This document shows positions 33,846-44,689 of a stretch of DNA of 64,000 nucleotides, piece by piece. The stretch covers positions 76,296,501 to 76,360,500 of the forward strand of contig CM060831.1 in assembly GCA_030762175.1 (NCBI GenBank), given 5' to 3'. The DNA is from Metallyticus violacea (Eukaryota > Arthropoda > Insecta > Mantodea > Metallyticidae). Both the position numbers and the translations under genes were made by a program. A model generated the notes under the pieces. That model was not told where the DNA came from, ran no database searches, and saw only the letters and a program-made list of their open reading frames with translations. Position 1 is the stretch's first letter. Each line of letters opens with the position of its first letter.

Positions 33846-35640
33846 TCGAAATATTTAGAATGCTCTTTTACACAAAGGCTGATACCGGTAACAATATGGT
33901 AATTTTAGATAAAAAAGACTACAAGCAAAGGATAAAAGATTTATTAGAATGTGAGGAATTTGTTGAAGTTAAAATAGACCCATTGATAAATGCATTAAAT
34001 CCACAGAAGAAGTCTTGAAAAATAGTGCCCTTATTCCAAAAACAGAACAATATAAAATTAAGTTCCACGACCCATCTTTAGCCAGGATATATGGCCTTCA
34101 GAAGATCCACAAGCCAGGCAGAAGTATGAAGCCAATTATTAACAACGTAAATACTCCAATCTACAATTTAGCAAATTGGTTATCAAAACGGTTTTATTCA
34201 CTACCTAAATTTGATAGCTTTTGTTTAAATAACTCCATGGACATCATAAACAAAATTAAAGATCAAAATTATCACCGAAGGACACATTGGTTTCTTTTGA
34301 TGTCAAAGTTCTCTTTTCCAGCATACCACAGAATATTAATTTTTTTAAGAAAATGGTTGCAATCAGCCAACCTAACAAGAACACATCAAAGAATACATCA
34401 AATTAACTAAGTTGTGCTTAAATCAAGCATTTTTAATATTTGAGGACAACATCTTTAAACAGAAAGCAAGACTAGTAACGGGCAGTTCATTATCATCTGA
34501 AGATAATAAAATGTCATAATAAACTTGAATTAGACATCTACAGAATGGACAGGCATACAGACAATTATTCAAAACCCATGGTTTCAATACAAGATCACAT
34601 AAAGAAGCAGCATTCAACAGCATGACATACACACAATAGAAGGCACTAAATCAAATGTTGGTCCTGCTGGTATAGTGGTAACCAACTTGTCTCCTAAACC
34701 CAAGATCACAGGTTCAATCCTGGTCAAGATTGACAGATTTTTTTCAGGATAAAATCCTAAGTATGGCTTCCTTCAAAAGGGAAGTAAAATAGTGGGTCCC
34801 ATGTCATAGATTTTCTGCATGTAAAAAGAACCTCAAATCTCAAAAGAAGAGGCCTGTGAGCAAAATTTATTGACTGTGGTACAACCTGAATTGAATGAGA
34901 AGCTGATGGCGTTAGATGTTGAAGAGCATTCATAAATAAATCAAATGAGGTTCAGCCAACAATAATTAACAAAAATTTTAAAATTCCAGAAATGAAAAAG
35001 AATTAAACAAATCACAACTTTGATTTAGCACCAAAAAAAAAATGTTTAAAACGTTCACTTACCATCCATTAGTCAATAAGAAATTTCAAACAATTTTCAA
35101 GCAGTACAATGTCATCTTAGCACCTCAAAATCAATACAGTGTAAAAAATTTATTGAAATTAAACTAAATGTATTCCAGGTCCAATAATTGTAAGGATTGG
35201 AAAAAATCTATATAGGAAAAATGAAGAGAAATATAGACATTAGGTTGAAGGAACATTGGAAAAACATCTGTTATAAACCAATAGAAAAATCAGCTATGAC
35301 AGCACATTTCTGGAATGAAAACCATGAAATAGAAATAGGCATCAAGTTTATTAAAATCTGTTCAACAACCAAAAGAATTAAATATATGGGAAAGGATTTA
35401 TATAAAAAAACATCAGCTAAACTAAATTTTGACATTCCGGAAGCAGACATTTCTTTATTCAGTTTATCACAAGACCATCAGAATCAACACAGATACTTAC
35501 CTACTTCTCCAAATGATCCAACAGCCATTTTATCAGCTGAGGATGTGGTCAAGTGATTCTGGAAACACTGAGTAAAGCTCATGTAAGTGAAACCGTAAAG
35601 AGTGTTCTAAATATTTCAACTCAGAATTACATATTAAAAG
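33846..35640 (+). mobile_element. Penelope-like element (subfamily D)
   Basis: The left edge is a very short inverted copy of the right terminus (GAAATATTTAGAATGCTCTT against the reversed right end). Plus-strand coding then reads KADTGNNMVILDKKDYKQRI (33875-33935), ARIYGLQKIHKPG (34081-34119), MKPIINNVNTPIYNLANWLS, then a frame change. After the SINE at 34647 come the GIY-YIG region IYIGKMKRNIDIRLKEHW (35206-35259), a final segment LNFDIPEADIS and LSAEDVVK ending at 35556, and a degenerate terminal repeat. The catalytic YVDD block is missing. Confidence 0.85.
34647..34947 (+). mobile_element. tRNA-derived SINE, family 1, in PLE
   Basis: Head TTGGTCCTGCTGGTATAGTGG, B box GGTTCAATCCT, usual body. 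Repeat TAAATCAAATG on both sides (34647-34657, 34937-34947), though the tail itself is similar in sequence. Confidence 0.88.
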
Positions 35641-36309
35641 TTTATAATCTAATAAAACTTAGTTAAAAAATTTTTTGTTTAAATGTTAGATTTGAGGTAG
35701 TTTTTTTTCTTCTATGGTGGAAGTAAGTCTAAAATGATTTCAAAATTGTTTTCATTTACACAATCATTATTTCATTATAAAATCTGTGATTAAAATATAC
35801 CATAACATAACACCGTTTTATCCATTACCATTAAATGAAATTGTGTTGGTAATGTACTTCCATAATCACTAAAACTGAGTGCATAAAGTACATTTAAAAG
35901 CTAATGACTAATAAGGTTTTTAATTTTTATTAACAAATGAAATATGGTAATATTGGATTATAGATCACCTTATTCATTTGTTTCTTTGTTTCCCAAAGCT
36001 GCAAATGATGCAGATCCATGTCAAAACTATCACCGCAGTCAAAATACAATTTATTTTCAGTATCTGAAAATGGAAGGCAGAATATTAAGCAAGCACCATG
36101 GCATAACAACACATAGCCATTGATGTTGCAATTGCAGTGTGTAGCTGCAAATCCTTATCAGATAGTGAAGCAAAATAATGCAAATACCTTAAGACTCCAC
36201 AAACAATTTTGTGGAATTGTGTGTAACATCACTGTGCTCATTTAATGTTCAACTTATATCTGTATGAAAGTTTATTTGTGATATATCGTACATTAATATG
36301 TTCAATTTG
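35641..36309. other. intron, no recognised content
   Basis: No coding or repeat signal seen. Confidence 0.4.
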
Positions 36310-36337
36310 TTAACAGTAATTCCACTTACTTTTAAAA

Positions 36338-36386
36338 ACTTAGGACTAGTTTTGGGAGAGGTCCCTCCCATCATCCACTGTTGTTG
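36338..36386 (-). ncRNA. hammerhead ribozyme remnant
   Basis: Minus strand: GGATGA (altered CTGATGA), helix II GGGAG/CTCCC-like, AAA in place of GAA, palindromic helix III ACTAGT. The core is broken at two places. Confidence 0.45.
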
Positions 36387-36427
36387 ACTGAATGCCGTTG
36401 TTCGAAATGGTGGATGGATGCTCATTC

Positions 36428-36752
36428 GTTCCTTTGGTGGAGTCGGTCCTGGTGGTGTAGTGGTTACTATACTTGCCTCCTACACCCAAAACGCGGGTTC
36501 AAACCCGGCCAGGATCGATGGATTTTTTCGGCGTAAAAATCCTAAGTATGGCTTCCTTCAGAAGGGAAGTAAAGCTGTGGGTCCCATGTCATACATTTAC
36601 GGCATGAAAAAGAACCTCAAGCCTGAAAGAAGAGGCCTCTGAGCAAAATTTGTTGGCCGTTTCACACCCTGAGTTGAATGGGACGCTGATGACCTCAGAT
36701 GTTAAAGAGCGTCCATAAATAAATCAATCAAAAAAAAAAGTTCCTGTGGTGA
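36428..36752 (+). mobile_element. tRNA-derived SINE, family 1, in PLE
   Basis: Well-kept copy: GTCCTGGTGGTGTAGTGG, B box GGGTTCAAACCC, tail CCATAAATAAATC. Imperfect TSD GTTCCT(T/G)TGGTG on both sides. Confidence 0.92.
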
Positions 36753-37910
36753 TATCTGGTGGTTCTAGTAGAAACTTGCTGAGTTCATCCAGCAGCGGAA
36801 AATCAAAATTCATTAAGTTGTTCTTATTTTTTAAAATGAAAATTCTCTCCCAGTGGATAGTTCTATTGGGTTGTGAAGTTGTTTCAGTAATTTAATTTCT
36901 GGTTTTATCTCATGATTTTTGTTCCAAAAATGAACTGCTATTGCTGATTTGTTTATCTGTTTCAATCTAATGTTCCTAAAGTGTTCTTTTCTTCAAATTT
37001 CTAAATTTCTTTTCATTTTTCCAATGTAGCTCTGCTCACAATCTGCACATTTAATCTCATATATTTCTGATTTTTGCTCTGTAGGGATGGTATCTTTCAC
37101 TATGCAATGTTACTAAATTTTTAAATTATATTTATTCTTTGGAGCTAACATTATTCCATATTCTTTGAATATCTTCCTAAATTTGTTGTGGTAAGTTGGT
37201 GGTATGTGAAACTTTTGAATTTATATCTTTCCTCAGTGTTCTTAAGTGTGGAAACTTCCTTTATCAATTTTTGTCTTTTGGCTTTATTGATGATTTTTGT
37301 TACTGAGTCTATGTTGAAACCGTTGGTTATAGCCATCTTCATTATGTCTTGGTATTCCATTTTGCACTCTGTTTCTGTCAATGGGATGTTGATTAATCTG
37401 TGTGCTAAACTGTGAAACACTGCATATTTATGTGGGATGGGGTTATAACTATCATTTTTATGTAATTTTCTGTGTGTGTTTGTTTCCTGTGAATTCCAAA
37501 GCTAAGACTGTTTGCATTTTTTATTATTTTTAAGTCTAGGAATGGGAGACATCCATTTCTCTCTTTTTCTATGGTAAACAGTATAGATTTGTGTTGTAAA
37601 TTAAGGAGTTTCAATGCATCTAGAGAATGTTTTTTTGGTATTATTGCAAATATGTCATCCACATACCATGCCATGTCTTGAAGATCAACGGGAATGCTTT
37701 GGTGATATGTATTTCGAAGGAACTCATGAAAAGATCTGCTGGAAATGGAGACAAAGGATTTCCCATAGCTAGGCCGGAAACTTGTTGGTAATATTTTTTA
37801 TTGAAACTGGAGAAATTTTGTTGGATGCAAATATCAGTTAGTTTCAGCAAATCTTCTACTTCTTCTGATTTTAAGTTTATAGATGTTAACCATTTTTAGA
37901 ATAATTATTA

Positions 37911-39160
37911 TAATTATTATTATTTTGTAGATATGTTTCCTCATGTTATAGAAATGAGTTCAAAGGAAAAAATTAGTAACTGAAACAGAATAAGGAGCAT
38001 TTATAGGCCTATTTAGAGAAAAAGGAAGGAGGAATAACGAACATGAAAAACAAAACTTTAACTGAAGTATCTTCAAACTGCAGAATAAAATAATGGAAGA
38101 GAAGAAAAAGTAAAAAAGATAATTTGGAACTTGTTCAAACTAGGTATTTGGTAGTGATAGTGAAAGAAATTTGTTGTTTCAAGAAGAGAACCCAAACAAA
38201 TAAAATTATCAAAATGTTATGAACTTGGACCTAAATATTTATTCCTTACTTAAATGACTCATAATGTATTGTATGTACCATTGCAAATTTTGATTTCTTA
38301 GTCAGTTCTGTGCATAACAAACTCAAAAATTACTTTATTGTAAGTGGAACTGAAAGATTAGCCATTATAGACTGTAATGTGCACAGTGAGCAGTGCATGG
38401 TTGGCATTTGCAATAACCAAACATTTTGCTTATTCTTTCAGCTGATAATGTAATGATGTATTATGTAATATGGTAACAGTGGAAATATGTTGAATGCTAC
38501 CCTTAACTGTCAAACTGAATGCTTAGTTGAGGATGCAGTGAATGATCTCGAGGTCCACCTATCTGTGTTTAAAATTAATTTCTTTATTAACAAAGTGTAA
38601 TCCAGTCATTTTCAAACAAGGATGCAAAATATAGAAATTAATCTTGTTTAATACAAGTAGACAATGCCGAAAAGATCAATAATATATCCAGGATGAAATA
38701 TAAACTGCTCACTGGTGCTATGCTATGATCTGATTAGCTTGTTCAGGGCTGTTGTGCCTGAAGAAAAAACTACCTTGTTTGTAGTTGTCGTTGGCCGCAC
38801 ATCCCAGACAAATTTTGTATATGGAGGCTTACTTAAAATGAATCTTACATGCACTAAAGAAGGAATTCTGTGCCCTTCAAATTGTAATTTTCTGTGCATT
38901 CAAAACATCGTTTCTATGGAGAGAGTGCAATAAGTATCATTGCAGCATATACCAGTGCTTCATTAAAGAAAAGATGTTATGTTTGAAAAAGTAAATTGCA
39001 GAAATAAATCTGACATAAAAATGACAGTCTTAATTATCACACTAACACTTGTAGCTAAAGTATGTAACTGTTCAAAATTCAACTGTACAGGTCATAAAAC
39101 CAGGTGAAAATGTATTAGTAAAATTCTCTACTTCAGTATTCTTCAGTCAAACAGAAAAAG
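37911..39160. other. intron, no recognised content
   Basis: A short ATT run at 37900-37925; otherwise nothing I can name. Confidence 0.4.
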
Positions 39161-39164
39161 ATAA

Positions 39165-39960
39165 ATGAAATATCATGAAGAAAGGGACAGCTTATCTTCC
39201 ATTTCTGAAAAATGTCACAGGCCACATCTCCAAGCTACTTAGACAACATAATGTAGACATTTTTAATCCAACAAAATAGATAAATACATTCTGCTCCACA
39301 AAAGACACGAGGGAATTGCTCTGCCAGTGTCTACAGAATACCATGCTTGTGTGATGTAATGTGCATTGGCACCACACAGTGCAGCATTAATACACACCTT
39401 AAGAGACATTGCTACCTAGGTCATATGGACAAATCAGCCATTGCTGAGCCTACCCTCCTAGCTGATGGAGAACATAAAATTTAAAAATGGTTTTAAAGAT
39501 ACCGCCATGTTAGCTTTGACATTTCATTATCATCCTTGCTTATACTGGAAGGCAATTGAAATTTACAAACATAGAAACAATTGTAACAGGAAAGAAGCAG
39601 CACTGAAATTGCACTCGGCATGGTATCCTACCTTACAAAATACTAAGACAGAGAAACTAGGGGAACCAATCAGCAACCAACATCCTGCTGGAAAAGGAAC
39701 TCCAGGTTAGATCCAACCCCCTTAAACATCAAACCAATCAGAGCTCAGTCCTGCAGGCACCCTCATATATACTGCCACACATTCCAGCAACAAGTCAGCC
39801 ACTGCCCCATCTCCAAGAAGATCATGTTCTGCACACTACTGATGTCCACCTCAGTCATGGAAGGAGAAGAATTCCATTGGACCACGGCCTTACAGCTGGA
39901 GACTCAGTTCATATAATTGACACTGGTTGTGAAAGTCTGTGTTCTACATTCCATGGAATA
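39165..39960 (+). pseudogene. PLE of a different clade (Poseidon/Neptune-like), GIY-YIG and 3' region
   Basis: Frames read in order AYLPFLKNVTGHISKLLR (39188-39242; family lPfv.gvs..i.rlLkk), an IPCLCDVMCIGTTQCSI block (family iPCscG..YIGeTgRs), DKSAIAEPTLLADGEHKI (39430-39480; family KSAvAEHs...gH.i), then WKAIEIYKHRNNCNRKEAAL (39548-39607) and LHSAWYPTLQNTKTEKLGE. This is the C-terminal half of PLEs of the IPC-type GIY-YIG group, unlike the other PLEs here. The catalytic YIG is changed to CIG in a broken frame. No hammerhead seen at its end. Confidence 0.72.
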
Positions 39961-40773
39961 TTGTTATGCAGCATTCAGCCTAGAAGTGCAAATAATGTTT
40001 GAAACTATCTTACAGTGAAGAATTAAAAACTATTTGGTGCAAATGAGAAAGACTTTACAAATCAATTTTGCAACTACTTAGTTTGGAAAAATAGCTAAAC
40101 TGGGACTTGATTTGAAGTTGCACCAAAAGTATAGGCCACAGTAATTTTATATGGTTTTTTCCCCCATAATAGAACCCTTGAAAAGATTTTTTTCATATAC
40201 ACTTCTGAACCTTCTTAAATTTCTTCATTAATTATGTATCATAAAATAATTTAGAATTCTAATACAAGGGAACATCTTTAATTATCTTCATAAAAAGAAG
40301 CTTTGTCCATAATAAAACACATGCTGTACTGAATGGCCATAACCTTGTGCATCTCCATGTGCAAAATCTCTGTTTAGGTATACCTATGTTGTGTAGTAAT
40401 TGAGCTACAATGGTTAAAATGTTTGCGCTATTATGAGCCAATAGATTAATTATATGTAAGTGTTTCCCAGGCACCACCATCTTATCCACAATGTCTCTAA
40501 AAATAATAACAATAATAATTAGAGAGGTAGAAATAAAACACTGAAGCAGTCAGATAAATGAAATAAATTGTACTTACAAAGCTGTAGACAATGGAGTGGT
40601 AATATATCCTTCACTTATGTATTCAACTTGTTTACTTAAACTCCATTTACTTAGCTAAAACTAAGACATATTTATGAAGAACTCGCTCCCGTCATTGGTT
40701 GTTGACCAACTGCTGTTACTTGAAATGGTGGCAGAATACCCAGATGCTACTGTGGCAGTATCTGGTGGTTGTA

Positions 40774-40853
40774 GTAGGAACTTGCTGAGTTCATCCATAG
40801 GAGGAAAATCAAAGTAGGAACTTGCTGAGTTCATCCATAGGAGGAAAATCAAA
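40774..40853. repeat. 40-bp tandem duplication at mini-PLE junction
   Basis: Two identical units starting GTAGGAACTTGCTGAGTTC at 40774 and 40814. Confidence 0.95.
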
Positions 40854-40895
40854 GTACTGAGGATAAGAGTGAGTTCTTCAGAAACATGTCTTAGT
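40854..40895 (+). ncRNA. hammerhead ribozyme, core intact, helix I weak
   Basis: CTGAGGA (40857-40863), helix II AAGA/TCTT, GAA (40881-40883), palindromic ACATGT (40884-40889), C, TTAG. The 5' strand of helix I was replaced by the duplication junction, so only one pair is sure. Confidence 0.6.
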
Positions 40896-41094
40896 TTCCT
40901 AAGTGGAGTTTAGTGTAAACAAGTTGAATACATAAGTCAGTTAAATATTTGAATGGCTTGTGTTCCAATATTTATCAAAGACAATAGACAAATAAAGTCG
41001 ATTTAAGTCTGTTGTTCATTTATGAGCTATTCTATTTTTCATTTTTAGCATGAAATAAGTAAAAAAATGTGTATATGCATATAAAGTGTGTATG

Positions 41095-41097
<3 letters not shown>

Positions 41098-41137
<40 letters not shown>
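41098..41137. repeat. (TA)n microsatellite
   Basis: About 18 TA units after TATGTATATG. Confidence 0.9.
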
Positions 41138-41143
<6 letters not shown>

Positions 41144-41185
41144 AAATAAAAATAAAGTAACACTATTAACACTGTAACAAATTAA

Positions 41186-41362
41186 CAGCAATTCTAAAAG
41201 CTTTTAAAAGGATAAAACACTAAGATAAAGTCACACTTGAAATCACTATAACACTATAACACTTAAAAGGATAAAACACTAAGATAAAGTCACACTTGAA
41301 ATCACTATATTTCAAGTGTGACTTTATCTTAGTGTTTTATCCTTTTAAAAGCTTTTATAATT
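41186..41362. repeat. complex hairpin: a direct duplication plus its inverted copy
   Basis: The unit TTAAAAGGATAAAACACTAA, GATAAAGTCACACTTGAAAT occurs twice in direct orientation (from 41204 and 41260), then once inverted up to 41352. Outer edges AAAAGCTTTTA mirror each other. No coding part. Confidence 0.85.
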
Positions 41363-41370
41363 ACTATATA

Positions 41371-41502
41371 TATAAACAAGGCATTATGTATAGATGAGCC
41401 AGAAACAATGAAATGTGAATACAACATATTTCAAATAGGGTATGGATCAGCTCATAGTGATTACTTTTGTTGTTTCTGCATTTATACATAATGCCTTGTT
41501 TA
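41371..41502. mobile_element. small element with about 21-bp inverted ends (MITE-like)
   Basis: ATAAACAAGGCATTATGTAT at the left and its reverse complement at the right; about 130 bp in total. No transposase and no clear TSD. Confidence 0.6.
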
Positions 41503-42073
41503 TCAGTTTTACATGTATATGGGGTTCTTTATTTTGCTCTTTCTCCACATGCAGACAGAGCTGACAGGATTGGGAAAGTATTGAAAATGTGCTTAGCATT
41601 TTCCAGTGAAAGTTCTCCTTCCCAAGTCGGTGAGTTGTGAGGCATACATTTCATCTTGTAGGGATGAAATTTTAGCAATTTTATGGCAGGATGTGCTGAA
41701 GTACAGCAACCCTACTTATGCTAACTTTGCAAAATATTTTCTTAGTAGATTGGTCAGGTGGATGAACCCCTGGAAAATGTTCTTGAAATTCTGCATGGCA
41801 CTAAACCGCTGACTCATTACTTAAAAAGTTACAGCAAATGAAATGGGTTCTGTATTGAATCTTTGAACCATGACAAATAGGGAAATGAAATGCAATAACT
41901 CAGTAACTCCTAACTGTTTTAAACCTACATGTGAAATCAGGCCTTATCAGCAGCAACACATAACTTTGATTATCAGTGTGTACAACTGTGACCTACCAGC
42001 TTCAAACCATCTGCATGCAGGGAAAAACAAAATGAAGACTTGATAGTGTTATTAAAAGTGATTTCCTTATTTT

Positions 42074-42111
<38 letters not shown>

Positions 42112-43254
42112 AAGAATATATATATATAGTTGACAATTCAAATTAATTGGGACCATTATAATATTCTAAAAGTTTGGATAACCTAGACACGTTAGAGTAT
42201 AATTCAGAAAATTTTATAACATACTTTTACCATTCAAATGCAAGCAGAATACAGTAATTAAGAGAAATGGCATTTTGTGCAATTGAACAGCAATAACTGT
42301 TATTCAGCAGTAATGCCTTTTTGCACAGCAGTGAACCCCCTCCTCCTCCTCCTCCTCCTCCTCCTCCTCCTCTTCTTCTTCTTCTTCTTCATTTATTTCG
42401 ACATCTTTTAACCATCCTTTTAGATGGAAATTGTACAATGTTTTGCCAATTTTATCTTATATTAGTATATTTTCATACTTTATACACTCTTGCTAGAGAG
42501 AAGATGATTTACTTTTCACCTTTTGCTAGCCAGTTTAAAATTTCTGATTTTGTCTCTCTTGTCAACACTTTCTGAGCATGTTTAATGGAAGAGGCCATGT
42601 CTCTTTATGCATACAGCAAACTCCACAGATCACAGAACATTCAACACAACACAACAATTGAACTAATTTTTTTCAATCTGAACATTTTTTTACCCATTTA
42701 TTGAAGTCAAATGATCTATATATTGTTGTTTTCATGCTTCAAAGAAAAAGCTCTACAATTAATATAACAATATCAGTACTAACTTCACAATGCAACAGCT
42801 GTTAATGAACAAAATGGTTCAAAATTGTATAAGGTATAACTGTATATTTTGTACATTATCTATATTGGACATCAAATTAAAACTAAAAAATTCAAATATT
42901 TGACATTTTGAATAACTGATATTTTGATAATCAACATCCTAATGATTAGTGCTTTTATCTTTTATTTTACAGGAAATAAACCTTTGAACAAAATCTATAA
43001 ACAGTAGCTTGAATGGAGAAAAAATGAAAGTGAAATCAATAGCTAAACTTATAGATTTTCTTTTCGTTTTTTTTTTTTTCTTCCATCCGTTATTTTTATT
43101 ATATGATTTTAACTGTATTGGTATTCAGAGAGTAAAGAGGGAAACAAAAAATAAGTTTTCCTCTTGTCATTTAATACTTTCCATGTGTTTTGAATGTATC
43201 ACTAAAATTAGTATTTTAAAATTAATTAATGTTTTTTATCTATTTAATCCACAG
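41503..43254. other. intron with microsatellites only
   Basis: Contains (TA)n at 42078-42107 and (CTC)n/(CTT)n at 42338-42391. The polyproline reading over the latter is a repeat artefact. The acceptor at 43245-43254 ends the intron. Confidence 0.6.
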
Positions 43255-43518
43255 CTCTCAGCATTACTGCATGAAAATGAACAACTGAGAAAAGAAAACC
43301 AGGAGATCAAAAAAACAGTCATGGAAATTGAAATGATGTATTTAGAATCAAATCGAGCTTTGTCCTTCATGCGCGATGAAAACGTGCAGTTAACACAGAA
43401 GCTAGAAAAAGAAGCCAAGGAGTGCTCAGAACTTTCCAACAGTATTTCCATTTTAAATAAAACACAGGAAAATACTAATGCAAAACTGAAAGACATTTCT
43501 CATTTGGAAAAAGAGATG
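43255..43518 (+). CDS. CENPE: CENP-E-like kinesin, coiled-coil exon
   Basis: Acceptor TTTAATCCACAG, donor GTGAGC, 88 codons, phase 0 at both ends. It reads LSALLHENEQLRKENQEIKK, then LESNRALSFMRDENVQLTQK and KLKDISHLEKEM: a continuous coiled coil rich in E, K, N and Q. Vertebrate CENP-E has a corresponding 'LDAKRE-SAFLRSENLELKEK' stretch followed by a similar 'LEKEL', which is the strongest single match of this gene. Relative to CENP-E about 50 residues between this exon and the one at 28834 are unaccounted for, so a small exon may lie unseen in the 14.3 kb intron. Confidence 0.88.
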
Positions 43519-43710
43519 GTGAGCTACTTTAAGGTGTTTGTTCATTCTTTCATAGCTCTCATTATTTTTAGATTTATGAAAGTATATATTTAATAAAATG
43601 AAAGAATAAAAAATACCTGCAGAATTGGACTTTTTGGAAGCATTAGAAACAAAATTCACATTCTCCAAATTTAAAATGTAATTCCTCATCTTCATATTTA
43701 CTGTTCACAG

Positions 43711-43797
43711 GAAAAGATAAAGCTGCCTTCAGACATTATCTTTGAAGATGCAAATAGAAAAATATTTTGCACAATAAATCTAACTGTTCATATTTGA
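43711..43797 (+). CDS. possible CENP-E-like exon or alternative terminal exon
   Basis: An acceptor-like TTTACTGTTCACAG ends at 43710. In the expected phase the sequence reads EKIKLPSDIIFEDANRKI and on to a TGA at 43795-43797. Vertebrate CENP-E has a KVPKDLLCNLELEGKI stretch at about this point, which looks similar. No good GT donor follows before the stop: the only GT (43787) is a poor site, and GCAAAT near 43749 would need a GC-AG intron. It may be a decayed exon, a terminal exon, or chance. Confidence 0.35.
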   Translation, partial: EKIKLPSDIIFEDANRKIFCTINLTVHI

Positions 43798-43799
43798 GA

Positions 43800-44200
43800 G
43801 TTTTTTCAGATTTCCCACAAAGCATGGAATTTTGCTTCTATTCCCTTCATTTGATATATTACATTTGTACATTTATGATGCTGTCGTAAGTGCTTGTAGT
43901 AACTTTCTTATATGGTCGGATAATGTTGCTATATCAGCTGATAGCTTTTGTTGATTTTCCATTAATGTCAGTGGTTGATAAATTTTAATTTTAATAAAAC
44001 AACTTACATGGAAACCTACTGAAATCTCTTATTGTAATGTAAATGACTATAACTTCACTATAAGTTATGTAGATTACAGCAGAAAGTAAGTGCAAAACAG
44101 TGTTGTATTGTAGACTAAGATTCAATATTTGAAATGTGATTTACATCTTATTTTATAAAAGAGAAAAAATTATTGCTAATCATGTTTAATTAGGAACTGA
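43800..44200. other. intron, no recognised content
   Basis: No signal seen. Confidence 0.4.
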
Positions 44201-44201
44201 A

Positions 44202-44203
44202 AC

Positions 44204-44238
<35 letters not shown>

Positions 44239-44256
44239 GTTATTATTATTATTAGT
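44202..44256. repeat. (ATT)n microsatellite
   Basis: About 17 units, slightly interrupted. Confidence 0.9.
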
Positions 44257-44261
44257 ATTAG

Positions 44262-44345
44262 TATACCTTCCAGGCCTAAGTTAAGGGTATCTACCCAGCA
44301 TTTGGATTTATTAGGAAAGCCTGGTAAAACCTCAATCAGGGGAAA
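44262..44345 (-). mobile_element. SINE family 2, internal fragment
   Basis: TTCCAGGCCTAAGTTAAGGG and GGTAAAACCTCAATCAGG are the reverse complement of the SINE-2 body. Old and truncated. Confidence 0.65.
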
Positions 44346-44689
44346 CAGCTAAGGGTGAGAATTTTTTTAATTTGTTTAGCATTAGCCATCAGCTGTACAT
44401 ATGATGCAAAATGAAACAGTGAAATAGTTCAGAAGTCATGTTTTATAATGTTCTTATATAAATAAACATAATGCATATTTTGTTTGTTTGTTTGAGATTC
44501 AAACATAGGAGTGAGGGAAAGAATTCATAAAAGAAAAGCACTAAGGGTGAAAGAAACATTGTATCAACTTTTGTTTGGATTAGGTATGGAGTAATAGGCA
44601 CAACAAAAAAAGTAATAAATATACAAGACTGACTTTATGAAAGCCATTCTTACAGTAAGTTTTACTATTTTTATTTATAATCATCATCA

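Larger units (their letters stand above)
36310..37910 (-). mobile_element. Penelope-like element (subfamily E), minus strand
   Basis: From high to low coordinates the minus strand reads NKKYYQQVSGLAMGNPLSPF (about 37750-37805), WYVDDIFAIIPKKHS (catalytic YVDD, 37630-37670), LPFLDLKIIKN, GIHRKQTHTENYIK, AHRLINIPLTE, NKAKRQKLIKEVSTLKN, a cysteine-rich GIY-YIG region near 37050, and the 3' terminal repeat at 36331-36400. The 5' end is cut near 37910. A SINE lies in the 3' part. The reverse transcriptase core is the best preserved after the one at 61 kb, but frameshifts (near 37420 and 37675) break it. Confidence 0.88.
40548..40947. mobile_element. mini-PLE (subfamily E) with inverted ends
   Basis: The left arm CTTATGTATTCAACTTGTTT and the right arm AACAAGTTGAATACATAAG are inverted. 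Each arm runs into a hammerhead region and a stretch of the PLE 3' coding end. Candidate TSD AGTCAG(A/T)TAAAT with one mismatch at each side. A 40-bp tandem duplication lies at the inner junction. Confidence 0.82.

Noticed and set aside
39835..39880. Hammerhead-like CTGATG in the Poseidon-like PLE 3' region
   Set aside because: No helix II or GAA box at the right distance.
40259..40489. 76-residue minus-strand ORF
   Set aside because: No recognisable motif, and no repeat partner or splice context in the window.
42321..42575. Polyproline/polyleucine protein
   Set aside because: Produced by the (CTC)n(CTT)n microsatellite; no gene context.
43009..43593. Single 194-residue open frame as one gene
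   Set aside because: Only 43255-43518 has splice sites, coiled-coil composition and phase. The rest is hydrophobic or poly-T intron read-through.
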